DNA of 20,661 nucleotides from positions 1 through 20,661 of IMG/VR virus record IMGVR_UViG_3300017917_003348. One strand, written 5' to 3'. Below the pieces are notes generated by a model. It made no database searches, had not been told where the DNA came from, and saw only the letters and a program-made list of their open reading frames with translations. Positions 14,561 through 20,439 of the stretch are shown one piece after another. This DNA comes from a virus. Position 1 is the first letter of the stretch. Each line of letters opens with the position of its first letter. The translations under genes and the position numbers were made by a program.

Positions 14561-14762
14561 TCCATTTAGATTCTTCTCAATTAGATTAGCTAAACAAAAA
14601 CCATACAATCTAATTGACGATGAGGATCTAATTGTTGAAAGTCGTAATAGACCTCGCAATAAAAACGAAGTTAAAGATGACGACCTTTCAGATTACATCA
14701 AAACTAGACTGTTTCTTGCTAGATTACAAGCATTAAACAAGTTTAACGAAAAATGGGGCTAA
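14529..14762 (+). CDS. Conserved-looking protein with unclear start (about 77 aa)
   Basis: The frame is clearly protein-like after 14556: SNPFRFFSIRLAKQKPYNL, then DEDLIVESRNRPRNKNEV and DYIKTRLFLARLQAL. No ATG lies in frame near there. The GTG at 14529 is the best ordinary start, but it lies inside the preceding gene and its nearest RBS (AAGGA near 14508) is far. The long upstream open frame is only the shadow of the Ala/Lys-rich gene. Rare initiation near 14556, a lost ATG or a +1 frameshift are alternatives. The stop codon sits in the loop of a terminator hairpin. Confidence 0.5.
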   Translation: MIKKPKLLRSNPFRFFSIRLAKQKPYNLIDDEDLIVESRNRPRNKNEVKDDDLSDYIKTRLFLARLQALNKFNEKWG

Positions 14763-14775
14763 TGCTCCATTTTTC
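14748..14775 (+). terminator. Intrinsic terminator overlapping the stop codon
   Basis: Bases 14748-14759 pair with 14764-14775 over 12 bp with one G-T pair, and the 4-nt loop TAAT includes the stop codon. The 3' arm ends in TTTTTC. The T-rich part is mostly inside the stem, so termination efficiency is uncertain. Confidence 0.6.
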
Positions 14776-14780
14776 TATTA

Positions 14781-14835
14781 TGTAATATTATATTACATTA
14801 TAATATTGTATAAATACATTTGTAGATATTCTACA
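14781..14835 (+). promoter_or_regulatory. Late promoter (TATAAATA) with flanking palindromes
   Basis: An exact T4-type late box TATAAATA lies at 14809-14816, 48 bp before the next ATG. A second -10-like TATAAT is at 14799-14804 without a good -35. Upstream, TGTAATAT-T-ATATTACA (14781-14797) is a near-perfect dyad. AATATTATA (14784-14792) also pairs with TATAATATT (14799-14807). Just after the predicted start, TGTAGA/TCTACA (14821-14835) forms a 6-bp hairpin at the 5' end of the transcript. Confidence 0.65.
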
Positions 14836-14863
14836 TTAAACACATACACACAAGGAGAAAAAT

Positions 14864-15130
14864 ATGTTTAATACATTCGCACACGCAGCCGTTGACACGG
14901 TTCAAACAAGCAAAAAAGCATTTGTAGACACTTTCGTTAAGCACGAAGGAATCGCTACAGCACTCAATAGTTTCGTAGACGCACAAACAGCATATACTAA
15001 AGCCGCACTTGATGCAGGTATCACTACTGCTACAAGCCTTGGTACAATCTTTAGTAGTAAAAATTTCTATGATGAAATGCTTGCTACTGCTAAAGCATTC
15101 ATGCCAAACACAAGTAAAAAAGGCAAGTAA
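14864..15130 (+). CDS. Small helical protein, phasin-like pattern (88 aa)
   Basis: The product is an Ala/Thr-rich amphipathic helical protein. NSFVDAQTAYTKAALDAG and the general layout resemble phasin-type helices, but this is a weak resemblance. It has no signal peptide; two Lys-rich spots (SKKAF, SKKGK) suggest a soluble protein. The strong RBS AAGGAGAAAAAT and the upstream late promoter suggest abundant late expression. Similar small proteins occur in T4-like phages by memory. It could be a minor virion or host-takeover protein; neither is shown. Confidence 0.78.
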   Translation: MFNTFAHAAVDTVQTSKKAFVDTFVKHEGIATALNSFVDAQTAYTKAALDAGITTATSLGTIFSSKNFYDEMLATAKAFMPNTSKKGK

Positions 15131-15132
15131 TC

Positions 15133-15309
15133 ATGTTTAGCATATTAGTAGGATTAATAATTGTTGCCTTTTTGGCTATTACAAGTAAATCAACTACCTA
15201 TGGAAGCAAATTAGAGGAATACATTAATAGTAAAAATCCTACTAATATTGCTGACATAGAAAAGTATGAGCGCGAGTTTCAAGAAAAAAATTCCAGGAGC
15301 GTATTATGA
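15133..15309 (+). CDS. Small single-pass membrane protein (58 aa)
   Basis: A hydrophobic helix (ILVGLIIVAFLAI, residues 4-16) is followed by a polar tail: TTYGSKLEEYINSKNPTN, then DIEKYEREFQEK. The pattern YGSxLExYIxxxNPxxxxDIE recurs in small phage membrane proteins of unknown function. It starts 2 nt after the preceding stop and its stop overlaps the next start (ATGA). It probably shares the late transcript that begins near 14821. Confidence 0.72.
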   Translation: MFSILVGLIIVAFLAITSKSTTYGSKLEEYINSKNPTNIADIEKYEREFQEKNSRSVL

Positions 15310-15392
15310 AATTTATTAAAAAATGGTATATGGCTTTTATTGAAGCATTGATTGAAAGCAGAAAATATCGCGCTAGTCGTTTTAAATATTAA
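15306..15392 (+). CDS. Tiny basic protein (28 aa)
   Basis: The 28-residue product (MKFIKKWYMAFIEALIESRK followed by YRASRFKY) is an amphipathic basic helix. Very short proteins with a W/F-rich start and an E/A-R-K-x-R-A tail ending in Tyr are found in many phages and some enterobacteria. AGGAGC lies at 15295-15300 as RBS. It overlaps the previous gene as ATGA. Given its size, the call depends on RBS and context. Confidence 0.6.
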   Translation: MKFIKKWYMAFIEALIESRKYRASRFKY

Positions 15393-15401
15393 CCAATAAT
15401 A

Positions 15402-15429
15402 TTGACAACTATATAAATATTTGTACAAT
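15402..15429 (+). promoter_or_regulatory. Overlapping sigma70-type and late promoters
   Basis: TTGACA (15402-15407), 16 nt and TACAAT (15424-15429) make a strong sigma70 promoter. Inside its spacer is an exact late box TATAAATA (15412-15419). The gene at 15456 could therefore be transcribed both early and late. Confidence 0.75.
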
Positions 15430-15455
15430 ACAACTTTACACACAAAGGAAGTAAA

Positions 15456-15725
15456 ATGAGTGATAATAAATTACCAGGCGTACCCGAAGTAAAATTTAAC
15501 AAAAACGGTTACGAGATCCGCACTGATATCTTAGCAATGGCTAAAGATTTAGCGATGCAAGATTTTCATGTTAAGTTCAATGGTTGGGAAATGACTGCTG
15601 AACGTGATTCTAAAACTGGTCAAATAGTAAGCAAGGTAAACATGCCTGAGTTTCCGGGTCTCGATAAGATTCTTGAAACAGCGGAAAAAATGTATTCGTT
15701 TGTAAATCAAGCAAACAAAAAGTAA
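15456..15725 (+). CDS. Conserved T4-like phage protein (89 aa)
   Basis: The core NGYEIRTDILAMAKDLAMQ, then FHVKFNGWEMTAERDSKTG and MPEFPGLDKILETAEKMYSF, matches by memory a small conserved protein of T4-like cyanophages and pelagiphages. Its role is not known. It has no signal peptide or membrane helix. The RBS AAAGGAAG is well placed. It forms a single-gene unit between a double promoter and an intrinsic terminator, so its expression is probably set separately from the neighbours. Confidence 0.85.
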   Translation: MSDNKLPGVPEVKFNKNGYEIRTDILAMAKDLAMQDFHVKFNGWEMTAERDSKTGQIVSKVNMPEFPGLDKILETAEKMYSFVNQANKK

Positions 15726-15726
15726 C

Positions 15727-15754
15727 AAATTGGCTCTTAGGAGCCAATTTTTTT
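15727..15754 (+). terminator. Strong intrinsic terminator
   Basis: AAATTGGCTC (15727-15736) pairs perfectly with GAGCCAATTT (15741-15750) around a TTAG loop. Seven T residues (15748-15754) follow the G+C-rich part. The hairpin starts 2 nt after the preceding stop, and the next promoter begins 4 nt later. Confidence 0.9.
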
Positions 15755-15757
15755 CGG

Positions 15758-15786
15758 TTGACAATAAATCCAAAATAGCATACAAT
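15758..15786 (+). promoter_or_regulatory. Strong sigma70-type promoter
   Basis: TTGACA (15758-15763), a 17-nt spacer and TACAAT (15781-15786). Transcription would start near 15793, 18 nt before the ATG at 15811. The spacer begins ATAAATCCAAAATA, closely like the promoters at 16074 and 10998. Confidence 0.85.
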
Positions 15787-15810
15787 ATGGACATACTCTG
15801 AAAGGAATCT

Positions 15811-16077
15811 ATGTCTACTGTGAAAATCAAATTCTACAGCGATCCGGGTCATGGTTGGGGCGCAGTTAAGCGAAAACTGATTCTTGAACTTGGTATTGCC
15901 GACAAGATTACATATTACAGTTATCAAAAAGGTCAAACAGTTTACCTCGAGGAAGATTGTGACCTGCCCACATTGACTACAGCACTAGCAATAAAAGGTG
16001 TAACAGTAAGTTACATTGAGAAAAACAGTCCACATAAATACAGCCCGATTCGTAGTTATGAATCCTACAAGGCTTGA
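15811..16077 (+). CDS. Conserved phage hypothetical protein (88 aa)
   Basis: The product has FYSDPGHGWGAVKRKLILEL near the start, then YYSYQKGQTVYLEEDCDL and YSPIRSYESY at the end. The set DPGHGW, VYLEEDCD and SPIRxY marks a small family seen in many phages and some bacteria, without known function. It is probably a soluble alpha/beta protein. RBS AAAGGA is upstream. The TGA stop lies inside the -35 box of the next promoter. Confidence 0.82.
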   Translation: MSTVKIKFYSDPGHGWGAVKRKLILELGIADKITYYSYQKGQTVYLEEDCDLPTLTTALAIKGVTVSYIEKNSPHKYSPIRSYESYKA

Positions 16078-16102
16078 CAATAATTCCAAACTGCTATATA
16101 AT
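16074..16102 (+). promoter_or_regulatory. Perfect consensus sigma70 promoter
   Basis: TTGACA (16074-16079), a 17-nt spacer and TATAAT (16097-16102) match the consensus at all 12 positions. The -35 box contains the stop codon of the preceding gene. The predicted start is near 16109. Confidence 0.9.
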
Positions 16103-16133
16103 ATACGTATAGTCTGAAACAACGGAGATATCA

Positions 16134-16769
16134 ATGGCTCGCTATGTACGTCCTGTAATTAGCCTTCAAGCCGACGATGTGTGGAGTGCAGCATCCGCGG
16201 CACAACGTATCAACGGTTCGTATCTTAAGTATATTGAGGAAGGTAAGACCGGCGAGACCAATCGGCAAATCATTGACCGCTTTCTTGCTGACACTACCCA
16301 GATCACACAGGCTGACCGTGAACAAGGCAAACTTGTTCGCAAGTATTACCAAGGTCTTACCTTCAAGATCCTGCAAGGTAAGAAGTTGAACGACTTTGAC
16401 AACACCGCAATGGTGATTGCCAATCGTGATGTTATTGAGAATGCCTACGACATTGCGGTTATCGCAAGTCTCCCAAGTTGCTATGAGCGGGCCATTCAGC
16501 GTGATAACATTAATCGTAAACTTGAAAATGCTCGGGGCGGACTCATTGGTCGTGTCGGGGACAAGGTTAAGGTTAACATTCAGGTTGTTCGTTGCACTTT
16601 CAGCCAGCAATGGATGACGTATTTTGTTAGTGGTGTGACTACTGATGACCAGGCTGTGTTTTTTGCTCACAAGGCACCTATCGATATTGGCAAGTTGATT
16701 ATTGCTCAAGGTACTGTTAAGCGTCATGGTGAGAACATGACCCAACTCAATCGTGTAAAGGTAATTTAA
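16134..16769 (+). CDS. Hypothetical protein with OB-fold-like C-terminus (211 aa)
   Basis: I do not recognise the N-terminal two thirds (about 1-135), which is helical and contains RYVRPVISLQADDVWSAA. The last 70 residues look like a beta-barrel of the OB type: GRVGDKVKVNIQVVRC, then YFVSGVTTDDQAVFF and KLIIAQGTVKRHGENMTQLN. The ending GTVKRH...TQLNRVKV is a pattern I associate with nucleic-acid-binding phage proteins. DNA binding is inferred. The gene is visibly richer in GC and Arg/Gly codons than its neighbours. It has a perfect promoter and a GGAG RBS. Confidence 0.75.
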   Translation: MARYVRPVISLQADDVWSAASAAQRINGSYLKYIEEGKTGETNRQIIDRFLADTTQITQADREQGKLVRKYYQGLTFKILQGKKLNDFDNTAMVIANRDVIENAYDIAVIASLPSCYERAIQRDNINRKLENARGGLIGRVGDKVKVNIQVVRCTFSQQWMTYFVSGVTTDDQAVFFAHKAPIDIGKLIIAQGTVKRHGENMTQLNRVKVI

Positions 16770-16770
16770 T

Positions 16771-17013
16771 ATGTTTAACTTTTTTAAAAAATTGTTTTCT
16801 AATGACGATTACGATAATCGTTTTAAAGCGGCACTAGAAAAGTTTGCCGACAGTGATAACATTTATGATGTAAAACTTGCACTTATTATGGCTAAGTCAA
16901 GGAATAACAACGTTGATTGGGGTGAAGTGGAAGAATGGTGGAACGCAACAGGATTTGAGAAAGAACAAATGAAAGATAGTCTTAGCCGTTTTACTACTGA
17001 ACTTTATTCTTAA
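16771..17013 (+). CDS. Small acidic hypothetical protein (80 aa)
   Basis: The N-terminus MFNFFKKLFSNDDYDNRF is an amphipathic start. A helical, charged body ends VDWGEVEEWWNATGFEKEQ. It starts one base after the previous stop and so probably shares the promoter at 16074. No motif or family is recognised. Confidence 0.7.
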   Translation: MFNFFKKLFSNDDYDNRFKAALEKFADSDNIYDVKLALIMAKSRNNNVDWGEVEEWWNATGFEKEQMKDSLSRFTTELYS

Positions 17014-17022
17014 GGTTAAATA

Positions 17023-17427
17023 ATGGGACTTGACCAATACGCATATATCGCTAGTAAACCTGATACTGATTATGATGACCCTACCCGTCAGGATCTAGCC
17101 TACTGGCGCAAGCATCCTAACCTGCAAGGTTGGATGGAGAACCTTTGGCTTAGAAAACTAGATATTCCAGTTCACGCAACTGACCAGTTTATTGCAAATA
17201 AAATTCCCGGTTCATTCAACGGCATCGAACTTGAACTAACCTGGGAAGATGTTGATAAACTTGAGAAAGATATTAAGTCAGGTAAGGTTGCTAAACTTGA
17301 CACAACAGGGTTCTTTTTCGGTAATGCAAGTGATGATTTTTACTATGAAAAGGACCTACAATTCTGTGTTGATGCTAAGGCAGAATTGTTTCTTAAACGT
17401 AGAGTATTTTATAACTCTAGTTGGTAA
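17023..17427 (+). CDS. MGLD-type protein of unknown function (134 aa)
   Basis: The product begins MGLDQYAYIASK and has AYWRKHPNLQGWMENLW. Small bacterial and phage proteins starting MGLDMYL, with a YWRKxxxIHxW segment, form a family sometimes wrongly labelled phosphoglycerate kinase; their role is unknown. Here the His/Trp motif reads NLQGW. Later parts include FNGIELELTWEDVDKLEKDI and TTGFFFGNASDDFYY. AAGG precedes the ATG by about 9 nt. Confidence 0.75.
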   Translation: MGLDQYAYIASKPDTDYDDPTRQDLAYWRKHPNLQGWMENLWLRKLDIPVHATDQFIANKIPGSFNGIELELTWEDVDKLEKDIKSGKVAKLDTTGFFFGNASDDFYYEKDLQFCVDAKAELFLKRRVFYNSSW

Positions 17428-17449
17428 ATTTTTTAAAGGGGAGATAATT

Positions 17450-17599
17450 ATGTATAGCTATATTATGACAGCACTAGCCTATAGTATTGCAGTTTTTTCT
17501 GCAATTATGATGGCCCTAACATGGGATACACAACAAGCCATTATATGGCTAATTGCCTTTGTTGGCTGGTGTCAAGTTGCTACTGCTGAAAAGTTGTAA
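17450..17599 (+). CDS. Small two-helix membrane protein (49 aa)
   Basis: Two hydrophobic helices (about 4-23 and 30-45) are separated by TWDTQQ. Conserved-looking Trp and a short C-terminus AEKL follow. The frame is open upstream to 17249, but that part overlaps the previous gene. The strong RBS AGGGGAG (17436-17442) marks ATG 17450 as the start. Small two-helix proteins are common in phage operons, for example holin- or antiholin-like ones. Nothing here supports that role specifically. Confidence 0.72.
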   Translation: MYSYIMTALAYSIAVFSAIMMALTWDTQQAIIWLIAFVGWCQVATAEKL

Positions 17600-17600
17600 A

Positions 17601-18122
17601 ATGAATAAACTTTATCGTATCAAACCCGTAGATAAAAAATCTATCTACATGGTATATGAATGCTACAAAGAAGTCGGCGATAAAATTCGTTGGTTTAATG
17701 TTAGGGAACTTTATCGTTGGGGTCAGGGTTTCCGTGAACTAGATGATCCCGTTTATGCCGAAGATACAATATTGTATATCCGACCTGAACTTGGTTGGGG
17801 TTGTGAACTTGATGATACAATTAGTATTGATTTTGAATTTGACGAAGAATGGACAGAATCAGAAAAAACTGCCATTCAAAATCTATGGGAAGACGGTGAT
17901 CCAGAAGATCCGGACGGTCGTTCAGGGGCAGCATGGTTGTATGATTACAGCGACTGGGATGTTGAAGATAATTATGTAGAAATTCTTGGTCCTTTCCAGG
18001 TTGACATTATTGACGATGACAAGTATAATACTGTTATCGAGGAAAATATCAAGCTCGAAAGTCGTCCAAAACCTGACCCCACTAGTGCCTGGCCTTGGGG
18101 TTCTTTTAAGAAAGAGGAATAA
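17601..18122 (+). CDS. Acidic protein, likely paralogue of the 3086 product (173 aa)
   Basis: The product is rich in Asp, Glu and Trp. The segment EEWTESEKTAIQNLWEDGD, then AAWLYDYSDWDVEDNY and VDIIDDDK, can be aligned with DDETREWLEEFF, SWLDLEEQGW and ITRINDDD of the 3086 gene. Both have a late WP-aromatic motif (SAWPWGSF here, APWPF there). It lacks the zinc ribbon of that protein. Function is unknown. The ATG at 17601 is one base after the previous stop; the open frame runs further upstream to 17553 in overlap. A consensus promoter for the ligase lies inside the gene. Confidence 0.75.
   Translation: MNKLYRIKPVDKKSIYMVYECYKEVGDKIRWFNVRELYRWGQGFRELDDPVYAEDTILYIRPELGWGCELDDTISIDFEFDEEWTESEKTAIQNLWEDGDPEDPDGRSGAAWLYDYSDWDVEDNYVEILGPFQVDIIDDDKYNTVIEENIKLESRPKPDPTSAWPWGSFKKEE
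18001..18029 (+). promoter_or_regulatory. Consensus sigma70 promoter for the DNA ligase, inside a gene
   Basis: TTGACA (18001-18006), a 17-nt spacer and TATAAT (18024-18029) match all 12 consensus bases, within the 3' end of the preceding gene. The predicted start is near 18036, about 87 nt before the ligase ATG. Confidence 0.7.
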
Positions 18123-19457
18123 ATGTCTGCAAGTTGGATTACTAAACTGCAAGAGAGTGACAGTCGCCTACACAAGGAAGATGTAATTAAACAAGCATTA
18201 GAGGCAAGTGTCCTTGGTAGTATCAATGCTCAAATCTTTTTGGGTTTGCTTAAAGCCTGCTATAATCCATTTGTAACTTTTAATGTGCGTCAAGTGCCCG
18301 ATACAGTGGGTATTGTTGATGCTGAAAATCCTTGGCATGATTTTAATGACTTGCTACAAAGTCTAAGTGAGCGTAGACTAACGGGTAATGCTGCCCGTGA
18401 TGCTATTGAAGAAATGTCATGTCGTTTTGATAGTGTTGAATGGAATAACTTTTGTGCTCCTGTGATTCGCCGTGATATGCGGGCAGGCATTAGCGACAAG
18501 ACTATCAACAAAATTTGTAAAGGTACTGAATACGAGATTCCTGTATTCGGTTGTCAACTTGCTACCAATAGTGAGAATCGCCCCGAAATGAAGGGCACTA
18601 AACGCCTTGAGCCTAAACTTGACGGTGTGCGTGTATTGATGTTTGTGATTCCTGGCGCAAGTGAAAATGTAACCACAATCTGCTATAGTCGTAATGGTAA
18701 AGTGTTTGACAACTTTACACATATTGAAGAACAAGTTAAAGAAAACTTTACCAAACTTGTGCGCGGTCATATGAACGCATTGATTGATGGTTTTGTGCTT
18801 GATGGCGAAGTGATTGGTAATACATTCCAAGAACTTATGCGACAGGCACGGCGTAAAGAAAATGTTCAGGCTACTGATAGTGTATTCAACATCTTTGATA
18901 TCATTCCTCTTGTTGACTTTAGACGAGGTTATTGGAATGCTCAACTAGAAAAGCGTATTAAGATACTAGAAAATCTAAGGCATGTCATTGATGATATGCC
19001 TAATGTAGAATTGTTGCCTCATATCATGGTTGACCTTGATACAGCAGCAGGTCGCGACCAACTTGATCGGTATGCTAAGGACATGGTTAATCAAGGCTTT
19101 GAAGGCATTATGGTGAAAGCCGTAGACGCCCCATATGAATGTGCTAGGAATACCCATTGGCTAAAAATCAAACCTGTTTATGATTACGACCTGACAGTAA
19201 TTGGTGTTGAAGAGGGGACTGGCAAAAACGCAGGTCGTATGGGTGCTCTTGTATGCGAGGGAGTTGATGATGGCAAATACATCACAGTCAATGTCGGGTC
19301 TGGGTATACAGATGAGGAACGCCAATCTTACTGGGATGATAAGAGTCTAGTTATTGGACAAACCGCGGTAGTGATGGCGGATGCTACAACTCAAAACCAG
19401 GATGGTAGTTATAGTTTAAGGTTCCCGAGATTCAAGTATTTCAGAACGGATAAGTAA
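18123..19457 (+). CDS. ATP-dependent DNA ligase, T4 gp30-like (444 aa)
   Basis: The ligase seals nicks using ATP, through an enzyme-AMP intermediate on the motif I lysine. Motif I is PKLDGVR with Lys165. Further nucleotidyltransferase motifs are VLDGEV, EGIMVK (327-332) and WLKIKP (346-351, Lys348 and Lys350). Residues 1-150 form a helical DNA-binding domain with RRDMRAGISDKTIN. About 90 residues after motif V form the C-terminal OB domain (YDYDLTVIGVEEGTGKNAGR). The length is near that of T4 ligase (487). It works with the exonuclease at 11062 in lagging-strand completion. Its 3' end overlaps the convergent homing endonuclease by 42 nt. Confidence 0.94.
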   Translation: MSASWITKLQESDSRLHKEDVIKQALEASVLGSINAQIFLGLLKACYNPFVTFNVRQVPDTVGIVDAENPWHDFNDLLQSLSERRLTGNAARDAIEEMSCRFDSVEWNNFCAPVIRRDMRAGISDKTINKICKGTEYEIPVFGCQLATNSENRPEMKGTKRLEPKLDGVRVLMFVIPGASENVTTICYSRNGKVFDNFTHIEEQVKENFTKLVRGHMNALIDGFVLDGEVIGNTFQELMRQARRKENVQATDSVFNIFDIIPLVDFRRGYWNAQLEKRIKILENLRHVIDDMPNVELLPHIMVDLDTAAGRDQLDRYAKDMVNQGFEGIMVKAVDAPYECARNTHWLKIKPVYDYDLTVIGVEEGTGKNAGRMGALVCEGVDDGKYITVNVGSGYTDEERQSYWDDKSLVIGQTAVVMADATTQNQDGSYSLRFPRFKYFRTDK

Positions 19458-20309
19458 CCCAGTGAAGCGGCAGTTATTAAAATGATGCCGTTTCATTACC
19501 GGTCCTTTACCTACCCTACTACACATAGGACAAGTCAATACATGCTCATTGTTTCTTGGTTTCTTAATTTTGGGTAATTTAACTTTCTGTTTTTTTGGGA
19601 AGAAACTTGTGACAATACCAATAATTTGAAGATAAAGTTTTTCCAAATCATCTTCTGGTAGTTGATACCATCCTCTACCCATTTTTGTAGTTTTTCTCAG
19701 TTGTCTTAAACTTTTATCAGGTATACCCTTACAAACTTCTCTGATTTTTTTCACTATATTTCGTGTGGACTTAGATGAATTTGTATTTGCTATTTTCTTT
19801 ATTGTATTCCTTGAAACACCTTTCCCGCAATTATTAAAGTGAAAACGCATCATTGCCGAAATACCACCGGTCTTATTACAGTGTGGACAGGTTACTATTT
19901 CTTTTGGTTTTCTCTTTTTTGCTTTAATGTGTTCTGGTTGAGATTTACCTTTACACGCAGGCGTGACACCTTTTCTTGCCGCCGAACTTATTCTCGGATC
20001 AATGCCCTTTCCGTTACCGCGATTTAAGTAATCTTCTCTTGATACAGCATCAAGTTTAGTTAATACTCTGTGTTCCCATTCCCTTGCCTCATTTACCCTA
20101 TTTTTATTTGTAAATGTTTGTCTTATTTCTATAATGTCCGGTAAACCATTATCTTTGATGTATTCAGTTACATACTTACTTGAAGTAAAATATGTTACAA
20201 ATAAATCAGACGGATGACACCGTTTTGAGTAACGGACACCGTAATAATTCATATTTGTTTTAGACCAACGGATCCTATATGTATAGGGAATGTTTGTATA
20301 AATAGTCAT
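19416..20309 (-). CDS. Seg-like GIY-YIG homing endonuclease with two zinc fingers (297 aa)
   Basis: These mobile enzymes cut DNA lacking their gene, which is then copied in by repair. The N-terminal domain has YRIRWSKTNMNYYGVRYSK (11-29), the degenerate GIY/YIG pair, then LFVTYFTSSKYV (36-47) as in phage Seg-like enzymes. EAREWEH (74-80) supplies the catalytic Glu. Two matching zinc fingers follow, C-x2-C-x12-H-x3-C, at 141-161 and 260-280. They would give DNA recognition. Lys/Arg-rich linkers separate them. The RBS AAAGGAG (complement 20317-20323) is strong. The gene overlaps the ligase end by 42 nt and seems inserted between the ligase gene and its terminator. Confidence 0.88.
   Translation of the reverse strand: MTIYTNIPYTYRIRWSKTNMNYYGVRYSKRCHPSDLFVTYFTSSKYVTEYIKDNGLPDIIEIRQTFTNKNRVNEAREWEHRVLTKLDAVSREDYLNRGNGKGIDPRISSAARKGVTPACKGKSQPEHIKAKKRKPKEIVTCPHCNKTGGISAMMRFHFNNCGKGVSRNTIKKIANTNSSKSTRNIVKKIREVCKGIPDKSLRQLRKTTKMGRGWYQLPEDDLEKLYLQIIGIVTSFFPKKQKVKLPKIKKPRNNEHVLTCPMCSRVGKGPVMKRHHFNNCRFTGLLIRSEILESREP
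19463..19495 (+). terminator. Hairpin after the ligase gene
   Basis: TGAAGCGGCA (19463-19472) pairs with TGCCGTTTCA (19486-19495) with one G-T pair, 6 nt after the ligase stop. Only three T residues lie in the 3' arm and no T-run follows, so it is a weak terminator or a 3' stabilising stem. It lies inside the antisense homing endonuclease gene. Confidence 0.35.
20297..20304 (+). promoter_or_regulatory. Late box match on the plus strand
   Basis: An exact TATAAATA reads rightward in the first codons of the minus-strand endonuclease gene. It could drive the gene at 20440, but a terminator at 20343-20380 lies between them. It may be a chance match (codons for Ile-Tyr-Thr on the other strand). 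Confidence 0.25.
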
Positions 20310-20342
20310 GCTGATGCTCCTTTATAAACGATTAGCATTAGA

Positions 20343-20380
20343 GTCCTTGGGTATTACCAGTACCGCGAAGGACATTTTTT
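20343..20380 (+). terminator. Intrinsic terminator, rightward
   Basis: GTCCTT (20343-20348) pairs with AAGGAC (20368-20373), with an inner GGTA/TACC pairing, and six T residues (20375-20380) follow. The T-run orientation means it ends plus-strand transcription, yet the gene just upstream is on the minus strand. It most likely belongs to the ligase unit. Confidence 0.65.
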
Positions 20381-20381
20381 G

Positions 20382-20410
20382 TTGACACAAATTCTTTATT
20401 GTGCTATACT
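20382..20410 (+). promoter_or_regulatory. Strong sigma70-type promoter
   Basis: TTGACA (20382-20387), a 17-nt spacer and TATACT (20405-20410) start one base after the terminator T-run. The predicted start is near 20417, about 23 nt before the ATG at 20440. Confidence 0.82.
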
Positions 20411-20439
20411 TATTTATCTAAATCATTTAGGAATGTGAA

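Noticed and set aside
14260-14659. Minus-strand frames rich in Ser, Ala and Gly
   Set aside because: They are mirror images of the Ala/Lys low-complexity gene and have no start signals.
16034-16041. ATAAATA-type match inside the 15811 gene
   Set aside because: An imperfect late-box match in coding sequence, with a perfect sigma70 promoter a few bases downstream that explains expression of the next gene.
16131-16745. Long minus-strand open frame opposite the 16134 gene
   Set aside because: It is antisense to a gene with a consensus promoter and RBS. The translation is low in motif content and has no RBS of its own.
18417-18944. Minus-strand open frame of 175 codons
   Set aside because: It lies fully inside the ligase gene, whose motifs are intact; it is a codon-bias shadow.
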